A DNA stretch of 64,000 nt from Ophioderma brevispina (lineage: Eukaryota > Echinodermata > Ophiuroidea > Amphilepidida > Ophiodermatidae). The notes beneath the pieces are model-generated. The model searched no databases, was not told the DNA's origin, and saw only the letters and a program-made list of their open reading frames with translations. The position numbers and the translations under genes are program-made. Every line of letters starts with the position of its first letter. The first letter of the stretch is position 1. The stretch is from NCBI GenBank assembly GCA_023653785.1, contig JAMKCH010041544.1:19966-83965 (forward strand). Reading direction: 5' to 3'. Below, piece by piece: positions 37,190 to 48,829 of this stretch.

Positions 37190-37815
37190 AAAGCGTTACA
37201 AATACAACATCCGTTCAACCGTGTTATTTAGGCGGAGTTGGCCGAGCTTGGGTGTAAGAAGATTATCTTTGTTGACACTACTGCATTGAAAATAGTGTTT
37301 TACTCTAGACTTACTCTACCGCCTTCCAATTGCATGAAACTCAGTCTTTACTACAGAACCACAGGTATAGTCCTAAAACACCTCTTTAGATCGATTACCT
37401 GTGACAACAGGAGATCAGATTGCTTGCTGACCTTGCCGTCTTGTAGTTAAATAAACGTAAAACGAGATTAATATTTTGGTGTCAAGTGTCAGGTACCAGT
37501 CACGTGTCCCAGGTATCAGGTATCACTTTGCTCTTCGGGGGGCGACCTATATATATAGAATAATCCGACTATGTTAAACCCTCTGCCTCTGCCCAAACGT
37601 GCTATTATTTTTTCTAAAAGACAACACCATTTATTATGTCTAACAGTACAAAAATTTTACCTTTCCCTCGGTTCAAAACGACTTACGATACGGTGATAAT
37701 CGAAATTTTTTCTGTTTTTTTTTTATCCAATGTAGGGCTACGTACGTCATTTGTTACCTGAATGGGTCCCCCCAAGCAAAATATAAACCAATCAATGCCG
37801 TACGGCATCAAATCT

Positions 37816-37849
<34 letters not shown>

Positions 37850-38709
37850 CCAAAAATTGGCTTGTTATTAAAGGCGAAAGAGAGTTGAATTAAAGAGGTA
37901 GGGGGAGAACGTAGGGGGTAGACGGGGTAGGAAGATTAGGATGAGACAAAGGAGGAGGATTGGTGAAGGTTAGGCGTGTAATGGAGGGAGAAAAAATAGG
38001 GACTTGTGAGAAATGGTAAATGGAGAAGAATAGAGGGGAAACGGGAAAGGGAGAAACCGAATAGTAGGAGAATAAAGCGAGAAGAGGGAAAAGAAAGACA
38101 CACTTACTTGAGTCGTGTTTGGCGGTTTGTTCCCCTCCTCTCCCTATCTTTTATTATACTGCGTTCGGCCACATCTGTAATTTGTTCCTTTAATAATTAT
38201 ATTCAATTGGGTCCCCGCATGAATGTGAAAAAGAATGTGGTCCAAAGTTCCTAACACTGAAACATAGTCAGTCATAGGTAGCCGGCTAAATACCCTACCG
38301 TGGACTGTAATGACCAGACGGATCCCCGTTTTTTAGTTTTTACGCGCAGGCCTTCGCAAGCCACTTGCCCGCGCGTCTGCATTGGTTATGCTTCTAGATA
38401 ATTAATTTTAAGAGTTTCCTTATTAAGTACTTATTATCAGACTTGACTAAGTTGTAGTCGATTCCCAAAGTAGGTCTATTTCTACAATCAATTTCAGTCT
38501 GTATTCTTCGGAAATATTGTCCATAAATCGCAAAAGTTTGAAGGTGCTTTTTTGGCGTATACTCAATGGGGCACATATTTGTGGTGGTGCGAAGTCTAAC
38601 GGGAGAGACGGGCTTTATCGACTATACTTTACTCCGTTTACTACACATCTTGCACTTTTTTCCGCCTTTTCGCTTCCTCGTTTACATTTTATAAACAGTA
38701 AGCAGCCCT
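37190..38709. other. No gene recognised; 32-base T run
   Basis: A T run at 37818-37849 is followed by a purine-rich tract (37870-38100, AGG/GAGAA words) that produces a Lys/Arg/Glu-rich 82-codon frame by composition alone. Nothing else was recognised. Confidence 0.5.
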
Positions 38710-38819
38710 TCACACAGTGCTTAGTATAGAAAAGCATTAAATGTTTTAATGCAAAAAACAAAAACGATTTTGTTTTTGGAAATTGAGCGCCCTCCTCAGG
38801 AAAATCTCTGAGTTGCCCT
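38710..38819 (-). mobile_element. Half copy of the AGGCTGACTCAG family
   Basis: It shares CACAGTGCTTAGTAT and GAGCGCCCTCCTCAGG with the complete copies and ends AAAATCTCTGAGTTGCCCT followed by TTAA (38820-38823). Only one terminus is present. Confidence 0.5.
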
Positions 38820-39383
38820 TTAAAAGCGTCACTGGCACATTTTCCCACAAAATATGAAATTAGTCTTCTTAGTCGTTCAATTTTCTCTCACTTCTCTTCT
38901 ATCTCTATTCGTTTTAACAGTTCAGTACAAATCACCCACTAATCCCCCCAAACATATTACCTCCAATTTCTATAATGATGAAGACATCCAAGGTTAATTT
39001 GTAGGCCAACTTTTTAAGTTTTTTTCCATAACTTAATCAACAATGTGTTATTCCAGAATATTTTTTGACGCGTATTTACTGGATATTAAAACCACAACGG
39101 TTTAAAAAAAACACTGTCAAATCGTGTGCATAGCGTGGGAACATGCATACGGCATGCATGTTCTTTCTTGTGTTAAACCGCCATTTTCTTCCCGTCGTAC
39201 GCTGAATTTAACTTGGTCCGCCGGAACGTCCGGTTTACCCCATAAGGAAGCTGATTTGGGTTTAATCGATGGGGGTTCGGGTGAGGGCTTTTTGTATATA
39301 AAAAGCTTACAACCACTGCAAAAATATCATTTTGAAAATTCTTGATGTGCGCCTTTTTTCCAAAATTGGCCAGTGTCTCTTTA

Positions 39384-39853
39384 AAGCTATATGGAATTTT
39401 TCCAGAAAGAAGCCGCCCCCAATTTTTTCTCTCGAACCTATGTTTTTACATATTTAGAATGGCTTAAACCAATGTTTAGATCACACGAATTGAATAAGAT
39501 AAATTCCCCGAATACGCCGGATTCTTTAATAAATTATGATATTAGTAAGTTTCTGTCGTGCAGACGAAAATCAAGCCTGGTTTTCTAGGGGGAACGAAAT
39601 CCAACAAATAGTAAGGCAGTTCCACCAAAACAAGGCTTTGTGGGTGTTTCTTTTGCACCATGGTTTGTCCAATAAACCTTCCAAAAAAAAAAAAAAAAAA
39701 AAAAAAAAAGAAAAAAAGACCAGGAAGGTGGACAAATGGAGGGGTGAGAGCAGCAGGGAGGTTCTTGGTAAGTTGTCACACATCAGACTACAACCGATCC
39801 AGTGAAATTTGAGAGAATTCATATCTAAAAAAATCCAAAATCGTCTGTCACTT
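39384..39853. mobile_element. Expanded AGAGACATGAGATT-family copy with poly-A interior
   Basis: TTAA at 39381-39384 is followed by a diverged left end, then CCCCCAATTTTTTCTC, CGAATACGCC, TTTCTTTTGCACCA and CTACAACCGATCCAGTGAAA, ending CTGTCACTTTC. A 27-base A run at 39683-39709 and an unrelated segment (to about 39785) interrupt it. The open frames of 83-89 codons here span the A run and are not genes. Confidence 0.6.
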
Positions 39854-39859
39854 TCTATG

Positions 39860-42814
39860 TTTCACATCATGTCGCATCATGTCACTTTTGGGGGGCTTGT
39901 TGCCCTTTTTGACAGGCTTATACAGATGGTTTGCTAGTGTTTATGGCTAATTTTCTAAATAGTATTTTTTTATTTGACCTAAATCTAGTATATGATAGCA
40001 TCATTTTGGATAACTTGTTTTCATCAATTAAAAAAAAGAATAAAATTGGGGGGGCACCTTTTAAATTCATACTTTCTCTTCCGAGAGAGGGGGGCGGGCC
40101 AATGAAATCCTAATTTTAGTAGGACGTTTTGCCCATTGGGTTAATCCGGGGGGAGGGAGGACGCCTGATGTTCGATACTAGAGTTGGTATTTGGAGTTGC
40201 GAGCTCCTCTGAAAGCTTCAATGGAGGAAAAAGGGAAAGAAATTAAGAGTCGTTTAAGGACTACGAGGGGGTTGGGGAGGAGGCACACCTAATCCCTTCC
40301 CAATGCTCTCGTTTGCCCTACCCTGCCCTCTTCCGATTATGTTTTTCGGGTCCAAACCCCTTGAATGACTTCAATTTTTTTACCATACTGCACAAACCCC
40401 AATTTAGGTGACTAAATGTTTTAATTAAAACAACAAAAAAAGCAAGCAATTTTTGTTATGCAAACTTTTAGTTCGTATAAGAAATGTGGAGAAAAATGCA
40501 TTTGAAAATCAATTTTCCGCGCCAGTCAAAAATCTAGACTGCGAGAACGTTATTATATATTGCAAATTTAAGTCTCCATTCTCATGTTATGGGGTCCTAC
40601 CACGCCACGCCTATTGACTCCACGAGGTCCGGAGCAAACAATGTATAACAAAACGCACACGAGAGTATGGCGCTCATGCAACACAATGCAGGGGGGTGGA
40701 CATGCCAACCTCACAGCAACAGGAAAACGCATCAACTTCCGGGTGCTAGTCTTTTTGATCAAAGACTGTCCGTATGAGGGGCATCTTATGACACATATTG
40801 GGACGGTTGTTACCAACAGACTTGACTATCCTAGCCTGTCCACGACTATGCAATCTTAAATTACCGTTATTGGAAATTACACTGTTTGGCAATGCGAGGG
40901 TTAATCCACCTAACTACTTCGACGGATTTATGATGTTAATAATTTTTGTTCCTAAATTATCATGATATTACTAAAGATCTTTTGAAGTAAGATTTAAGAG
41001 CGTGATTTTGCAATGGTCACGGGCAGAGACTGCCATAGACATGCACGTAACATTTCCCCCCAAATTACCGTTGGAAATCCCCAATGCCCCAATCCCTCCC
41101 AGCAAATCCTTGCCCTAACCGAACCCCCCCCCCCCCACCCCCCCCGCGGCCCGCGCCACCCCCCACACCCCCTACCCCTACCTATTATACCACTCCTTAT
41201 ACATTTTATTTCGTCCGTATCGTCAAGTACTGACCACATTTTTTTGCTCCAATTTCCTTTCCAAGACCTTATTTTGGTCATAAGTTAAATGAATCCCATT
41301 TTTTTTTTTTTCCTGAAGTCTTAACGTTATCTATTTCGTTTTAATGGGCGTGGGCTTCCTTGCAGTCAACAACCATTTTTTCCGCACAGTTATAATAGAA
41401 AATAACCCGTACTCATAGCCTTTAACACCATATACCGTTATTTTTATTATATATAGAGTGCTAATTTTTCTGTTCTGAAAAAAAACCACGAGGGAGCCCA
41501 ATACAAATCACGAGCCTGAATCCGACCTCTCCGTCCTCCCGTCTCTCCCTCCCCCGTCCCCCCCCCGGTTTAACACGTAAAAAGGCGAGATCTTCATGAA
41601 AAATTCTGAATTTTTTATACCGTATAGATCGTCAGGGCGGTTTGGATTACGGCAACTTAAATCACAGTAATAGTCCGTACTTCACGGGAAAATTCGAATT
41701 TATTGATGCTATTTGAGCACATGTTGTGGCACATATCGCTCATTGTGTGCAACCCCTAGAAAGAACAAATACGACTTGAACCAGGGGACCGGACACGATC
41801 TGCTGGATTTGGGCATTTGGGAATTTCCAAAACGGTATTTTTATCTGGAATTCTTGCATGCATTTTTATTGGCAAATGTGATAGAATGAAAGTGTATCGA
41901 GCAGCTCGCTAGAAGCCGCCGATTTTTCTGAACGGGAAACAATGGACCCACTATTATGTGCTCTTAAAAAATCTTTTTAGAAGTACTATACAGTGTTTCC
42001 TAAACGTCTCCACGACGTAGTGAAGCCACAAGAGCAATTCTATGAATAGTAACTATGCAATTGTTTATGTTAACATGCCTGAAATGTGAAATACTTACCA
42101 AAGTACCGACACTGGACTACTCGGACTGCAAGTCTCACTTGATCAAGTTTTCGCTGCTAGGGCTTTTTCTTTTACCCCATCCTTGGAGCCGGGATTGTTC
42201 TTGTCAAAAGTTAGCATTTGGGAAAAAAATGTTGCGCATTATGCAAATCGTCAATTGGGTTTGTTACAGATCCAGCACTTTTATCCACAGATGTTAAGGT
42301 CGCTAAACCCCTGAGCGCCCCGCATTGGAAATACAATTTTTTTTTCAAAACAGAAATTTGAACATTAGAGGTTCACACCTTTATTCTAAATTCTTTTTAG
42401 TCTTAACGTAAGATCGATTTAATGAAATCTTTACTGATAATCACTGCGTCTCGTGTACAGAATTATTTACACGTCTGAGCTAGACTGCTTAAAACCTGTG
42501 TTTCATTGTCTTAGGCACAGCGAGTGATTGGTGACCGTGTTCATCAGATGTCACTGTCCTAATTTATCAATCATTTTATTTGAATTTATTAGATCATTGG
42601 CATTGGGTAAAATGGAAATAACTGAAGATCCTTAATACTTGGCAACTGAATAAGTTCAAATGTTGGACCCCCCCCCAAAATTGAAAATATATACGTGGTG
42701 TTCAAAACAAAAACAGCGAAATTGAATGCGATGAAATTTGTGAGGTGTTTTTTTTGTCTATTCTGCCGTTGTTGATGTCCTGGTTGGGAAAGTAAATCTT
42801 CACATACAGAATAC
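39860..42814. other. No gene recognised; C-rich tract
   Basis: Overlapping antisense frames at 40568-40859 and 40994-41288 are by-products; the latter spans a C-rich run at 41124-41180. No splice-bounded exon or shared repeat family was found. Confidence 0.45.
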
Positions 42815-42818
42815 TTAA

Positions 42819-43519
42819 GGTGGTCCCCATGTGTAACTCAGAAGTTACTAAATAGGTCCTCCAGAGCATCTTTCCCAATATGTTGTCATCAAAACCATTT
42901 CAACAAAAACACCAAAAACAGACATGTTTCTTCATTTTACACAGTTTCTAGTTCTTTTCAGCTCTCAGCTGTCAAAAATCACAAATACAGGGTTTTTTCC
43001 CCTATTTTTACCGTTTTTTGAATTTTTTTCTGGTTGAACCTACCCGCTACCTATTTTCATTTTTTTCTGCATATTATGAAAGCAGGTGTACTCTTTCATA
43101 CTTTCCCTGCTTGCGGGTATCATAGAAATACTTAAACTCAGATATGGACATTTTTTTTCCAAAAAGGTGTTAAAATCAATGTTTTTTTTGTTTTTTTTTT
43201 GGGAAAATGTCCATATCTTGGAGTTATAAGTAGTTCTATGTTACCCGCACAGGGAACTTATAAAGAGACATCTGCTTTCATAACCTGCAGAAAAAATGAA
43301 AATAGGAGGTAGGGTACACTATCAAAAAACTCAGAATTAAAAATATGAAAAACCCCTGTAATTTTGTGAATTTTTGCCATCTGAGAGCTGAAAAGCAATG
43401 TGGAAAATACTAAAATAAAGACACATTCTTTTGGTTTTGAAATTGTTAGATGTGACAACATATTGGGAAATATGATCTTAATCTAATTTAGTACTAGGTG
43501 AGCTACACCTTGGAACATC
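42819..43519. mobile_element. TTAA-flanked 700-bp full-length fold-back element
   Basis: TTAA stands at both borders (42815-42818 and 43520-43523). The two halves are imperfect inverted repeats along almost the whole length: the left segments CCCAATATGTTGTCA, TTTTCAGCTCTCAG, ATTTTCATTTTTTTCTGCA and ATATGGACATTTTT all recur in reverse complement in the right half. Such a fold-back would make a long hairpin RNA if transcribed. No coding capacity. Its terminus TTAAGGTGG matches that of the element at 12151. Confidence 0.8.
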
Positions 43520-43529
43520 TTAAAGCTAC

Positions 43530-44490
43530 CACACTTTAAAGACAGTTTATTTAAAATTTATGGTGGAGCTGAACAATACTAAAATTTTGACAGCAATGAG
43601 GAATATCTGGCTTGTGGCAAAAGTAGCTATACAAGAACCACCAGGGATGGTGGTTTTTATAAGAAACTTATGAAAGGAAGCCACAGTGCCCAAGGAAACA
43701 CTCCCAATGTGGGTGTGGAGTTACAAGCACCAGAACACTCCCAAGTGGTAACCGCTAAGGTCTGTAGATGAATGCGACATCATGTGTGCCAGGCCCCATT
43801 TCCATGTAACTTTCAAAATTAGCTATATTTTTACATTAAAAACGGTAATTATATTTTAAAAAAAGTAAAAAATTGGGGGTTTTAATGGTTCAATTGTTCA
43901 TTAATCAATCAGTTGGAAAACACTATCCATGTTTTTGGTGATTTGTGCTGGAACATAAGTCTAATCATTGACCTTGTAGAAGGTGAAAAAAAATTACTTT
44001 TTTCATACCTGTCGCAAGATGTTTTGTGCCACAGATAATCTATATTAGGTAGCATAGTAAAGTATACATTTTTGGAAAGCTCTAGCTCTATAGAATTCAA
44101 ATAGTCGTCTTTTTTGATGTGGGGTAATAAGAGAAAACATAAAGTCACATGAAGTTTCGATTTTTTTTTCATGAAAAATCTCAATTTCAACTTGCAAGTT
44201 TTCTCTCTAACCATTAACCCCACATGACAACAACGTCATTTTGGATTCCTTTGAATTTTTCTTTCAGAATCTGTTATAATACTTTTTTCCTATTGTAACT
44301 AGTTAGATACATGATATTGAAATAATTGGCACATTTCCTAATCTCGACTTCAAAAATGGAACTTTTCGTGTCCAAACAGAGCGAAAATCTAAACCAGTTC
44401 AAAACGCATGGCCATAATATATAAATAAAATATAAAATATTATATAATATTATCAATAAATCTATAAATATATATAATATCAATAAATAT
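43530..44490. other. No gene recognised; AT-rich
   Basis: Two minus-strand frames (104 codons at 43909-44223 and 69 codons at 44274-44483) have no recognisable motif; the second is a product of TATA/ATAA repeats. Confidence 0.45.
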
Positions 44491-44494
44491 ATAT

Positions 44495-44645
44495 ATTCTA
44501 TTCAAAAGAGGGTTTGCGGTTTTCTTTTGCACACCTTTTGTCAATAACCTTCCCAAAACGTTCCTTGGCAGGGTGGTCTACAACCAATCCAGTGAACTTT
44601 GAGAGAAATTCCATATTTAACAAAATCCTCCTGTCACTTTTATCG
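44495..44645. mobile_element. Right-end fragment of the AGAGACATGAGATT family
   Basis: It contains GGTTTGCGGTTTTCTTTTGC, CAATAACCTTCC, GGTGGTCTACAACCAATCC and TCCTCCTGTCACTTTTA, matching the right third of the copy at 16085. It lies beside an AT-rich tract at about 44415-44500 (TATAAATA/TATAATAT runs). Confidence 0.55.
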
Positions 44646-44649
44646 AAGT

Positions 44650-47600
44650 ACAGAGCTTAAACATCTTTTTTTAGGGAATTCCTCCCCGCGGCTCCGCCGG
44701 TTCTTGAAATAATGCTGAACATGTAATGAATAAATTGATCTATTGCCAATATTCTTTAATATTTCTAATTTTAACCAAAACCTCGCTTTTGGGTGCCGTT
44801 TGATTTAACTCCCAACAATTGAAAGCGGCATTGTGTACAAGGCCGAAGCAAGAAGAACAAATTTGAATGGAAAAAGTGCAATCACGCAGAGAAGACGTCT
44901 TCTCTATGGTAATACGGCGGCCGGGAATCCACGTTGTAGCTGTGTCACAGGCTGCAAAGATAAAAACATGGAAAACTGTTCTTTGTGAGCCCTGGGTTGT
45001 GAGAGACTATATAGCATTAGGTAGTCCGAAAAAAAAAACCTCCGAAAAACATATGGATTCTATGGATATGTATGTTTTGCAAAGAGAATCATTTTGTTTG
45101 TTTAAAGCTGTTAAGAGAGGCATCCCTTGAACCATGAGACAACTTGGAAGTTCTATTGGTTAGTATGGGCTTGGCATGACTGAACGGCCAGACATTAAGT
45201 TCCCACGCTGCGCTATGGGTGGCTAATTTGTAATCTGCACATATCATCAGCACTCGTACTTTAGACCCGCCGTATTCTTGTTACAATGCACACGCGGTGA
45301 ACCTGTACGAAAATATTAATCCCACAACATTCGATTCTTTTTGAAAATTAAATAGTGTGAGCTCCAAAATTACGTTTGTCTAGAAAAAAAGCTATGGCCT
45401 ACGTCGATAATTTAAGATAATTGAAATAACAGAAATATCGACATTGGTTAATTTACGGGTTAATTTATGTACGGTCTTCAAAACAAGCTACTGACACATG
45501 CGCGGTGATATGTTGGCCAAATCAAACACGTGGTGGGCAATTATTGGTACCACTCTGTCTGCCGTGACTCTTTCTGCTGTAAGTTACGTATGCTATGCAG
45601 GTTTAGTTGAAGTATGTGGGTAAGCCAAGCATGCATCACATGAGCATTGCTTGTTAATCTTTAAATTGGAACCGTTGCGGGGGATTTCCCGAAGAAGGAG
45701 TAACCATGGTTACCGCCGGACTTTGGCATGCGAAAGGCGGAGAATTAAGAAATGAAAAGGCTTGAAAACCTACTTAAGTTGTGAAATTCAACCGAATGTG
45801 GCCAAAGTCATCTTGGAATTTAACCATTTTGGCGAGTGTACTTGGGGAAAATGAAAATCGGGATGTGAATTTCGTGCAATTTTTTCACGTCCAACTGCAC
45901 GCGTTTAGCTCAACTTCAAGCAAAATGTACCAACCTTTTATGCCATCCAAAATGCAAAAAAAGAGCAAGCCTTAGAGCATAATGCAACTACAAATGCGGA
46001 CCACTGGAATGGGCAATTATAAACTTAGTACATACACGTGTGACTTATAGGACTATTAGCCGATGAAATATAATCACAACTGTCCAACTTCATCAGTGCA
46101 TGTATACACACACCATGAGTTGTTTGTTTCAGCGATCGTGGCCAGGCCAGGGCTGGCCGGTACATTGGGATTACTTTTCCACGTGCGCAAGTTCTCGGTT
46201 TTAAGTGCGGCACCATACGTACTGCGCAGTGCAGGGAATTTCACAATCCAATTTAATCCGCATTAACCGCGAAACTTTGTAACCAGATTTTAACACATGA
46301 GGTATTGTGTATCTTACCAAACTTTGAAATACCTTATCTCTGAATGGAAAAAGCGTATGGATTTCTTATCAACAAAAGGATTTTGTTTAAAGGTAAGTTA
46401 TGTCTACATAATGGGTTTAGTTATTTAATTTGGGAAAAAATATATTTGTTTTATAGTCACTGCATATGCCGCACAACCCACTGTGACGGGCTAAGGGGAA
46501 CAATTAGGGTTGCGGTACCGAAACCTAAGCGCTCGCTTCTCAGGTTCTATTCTGCACATATACTACAAACCTTTAATACAACCTTGATGCGTAATTTATC
46601 CGAATTTACTTCGAATCCGCAGATCCGTGCTCGGATCAGGATCCGTGTTTATGTTCTGGTGTGAGTAATGCATTACACCGCACACCCTTATTAGTAGCTA
46701 GGTACACTTTATTTAAAAAAATATTTAATGGATTGACCCACCGTGATGATAATAAAAAAAGTCAAATTCAAGAAAGCCAGTAGTGAAAAAATCTTTTAAA
46801 TACCTTACTGTCTGAGAGATTGTCCTTCAAACACTTGGCATTTCTCGTTTGTTAATCTGGTCATCGCCATATCACGTTCGCAACACGTTACAGTGCCTTG
46901 CACGACAACTGGGCAACACCAACATCACAATTAGTAGCAAGTGTCGTAAAGCACGTGCTTCATTCCCTGCGGTCGGCCATTTTTGCAACGCGCACCAATT
47001 TGGTTACATTTTTACTTACACAACGCTCGCCATTTTTCGCCACAACTAATCCAGCCTGAAAGTGAACCATTTTTTAGGTGGAAAAACTCCCAGAAAACCT
47101 AAAAATCAAAGGCTCAAGATCCGCAAGGTTTAACATGCTAAAATGGTCAGAATGCACCCAACTTGATATTTGGTTGTCGTTAGCACACAAAAAAAATAAT
47201 TTTTCAGGTATACCTGACAAGCTTTATTTTCCGATAAACTCTTTGACGTCATTTCTGACCTTTCTGGGTCACATCTTGCTGTTTAAACCCAAGTTAAACC
47301 GGTCAAATTTTTACCAGATTGAGCAATTTAGACCATGATGCAGCGTCTCTTCCGGTCACTTGAGCCAAAATGGCGAATCGACAATTGGAAGGCGTGCGCA
47401 ATCCCTCTCGCGAAGATCATCCACTGTACGCCTAAAACATCTTCAATGTCAGAAATGGGACAGAATAACAACTCTCGGGAATATAAAAACATCTTCAGAA
47501 TTTTTGGAGGAAGAAGTGGACAAATATTCAGGCAAGTGAGGTGGGTGAAGTTGGCTTATTTTGTGTGTCACCAGGATAAAAAACGGCTTACACGCGTCAA

Positions 47601-47790
47601 GTGTATAAAGCTTATTTAGGCTAGTAATTATTTTACATCTAAATTGAATTCTCTACTTCCTAGTCCCACTCCCTCTACGAGACTAGAGTATGACACTTAC
47701 AGCTGTGAAAAATCGACAATGCTGATAATTTGATCGTCTGTGTACCAACACCGCATCCATGACGTCTTATCTTTTCTATACTGCAATGCA
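44650..47790. other. No gene recognised
   Basis: Frames up to 106 codons lack domains. A GAGTAATGCATTAC palindrome near 46664 resembles ones at 16675 and 24515. Confidence 0.45.
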
Positions 47791-47797
47791 AGTGTTT

Positions 47798-48127
47798 TTA
47801 TTGCAACGTGTGTTTTACGCACGGTAATGCTGCCGTCAAACGTCCGGTTTGATTTGGGCGTCGTCGCCCACCTGAAATAAAAAGGAATTTATTACAACTA
47901 AAACCCTGAGAGATCAATCAAACCTATTTTTGCTTGAAAGAAGATGACGTGTGGCTTATTTACTGACGAATATATTAAACCATCGTTTTGAAATGCAGAA
48001 AGTAAAATCACGCTATCATCCTATTGCAATATTACTACTTACCGTACTTCCCCGATAGACTATTTGCACAATCTCCATAATGCATCCATTCGGTACCCAT
48101 TCCATCGGGAGCTTTACCAGAGGTCAT
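47798..48127 (-). CDS. Candidate two-exon small gene, 52 residues
   Basis: The Met at 48127 (context GTAAAATGA) opens a 28-codon exon, MTSGKAPDGMGTEWMHYGDC then ANSLSGKY, ending at a good donor TACG|GTAAGT (48043). A 171-nt intron with acceptor TTTTTATTTCAG leads to 47871, and the joined frame runs 24 more codons (Arg-rich GRRRPNQTGR start) to a stop at 47798 lying inside an AATAAA. Splice signals are better than chance, but no family is recognised, the stop/poly-A overlap is odd, and the first exon is one arm of an inverted repeat. Confidence 0.2.
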
Positions 48128-48497
48128 TTTACCAAAAAAAATTGTTGTGTTCGTTCGCGTCGCCGAAAATTGCCTAAAATTACAATACAAAGTACCTTTC
48201 ACGTGACGTTAATCTTACAAAAATGTAAAGAATCTCTATGGAACAAAAACAACTCGAAGCCTGGTGTTGATTCACGACCAAACTTAATATTTTCGATCGT
48301 AACTGTGCCCTACTTGTCACCCGTCGGACGATTACACAACTATAGTGCAACGTCACAGATAGCGTAAGTTCTCTGGTATTATCGTTACGCTCCTAACCGT
48401 ATGTTTTTAGCCGACTTGGGGCTGGTAAAAGTTCCCGGATGGAAATGTGCACCGAATGAGATGCATTTCGGGGATCGCGCAAATAGTCTATTGTTCG
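48044..48497. repeat. Inverted repeat with exon-like arms
   Basis: The left arm (48044-48125) and right arm (about 48415-48497) are complementary at roughly three quarters of positions; shared blocks include GCAAATAGTCTA, ACCGAATG and ATGCATT. Read outward from the spacer, each arm encodes a similar peptide with MH-[YF]-GD-x-ANSL. The spacer is about 290 bp. It could be a fold-back element or an inverted duplication of a coding exon. Confidence 0.6.
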
Positions 48498-48829
48498 GTC
48501 ACCTGATATTGTGTGCCCGGTGTAAATATCATATTTACACAATACTAATCAGCACTAATAAACTCATACAGAAAAATGTCCAGTCGCATTATATAATCCC
48601 GATTTTAGCACTGATAAAGTTTGTAGCAAAAGATCTGTGTGGCAAATACTTCAATGCGTGAAAAATTATTCTCAAATTATGAAGCAAGTGCAAATTACAA
48701 ATTATTACCTCGTTATTCTGGGGAAATGATCTGAATATTGAAAGGGCCGTCTCCGGAGTCCCACCGGACCTGGGGGAGGGGGAAGGGAACTCTCATCTGT
48801 GAGTACGCATCATGTGTAAGTCGAATCTA

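Noticed and set aside
39571..39822. Phe-rich and Lys-rich frames of 64-89 codons
   Set aside because: They span a 27-base A run inside a transposon copy; the runs of Phe or Lys are homopolymer translation.
40994..41288. Gly/Arg-rich minus-strand frame resembling an RGG protein
   Set aside because: It is the translation of a C-rich low-complexity tract, with a Pro-rich frame opposite; no splice sites or homologous flanking sequence.
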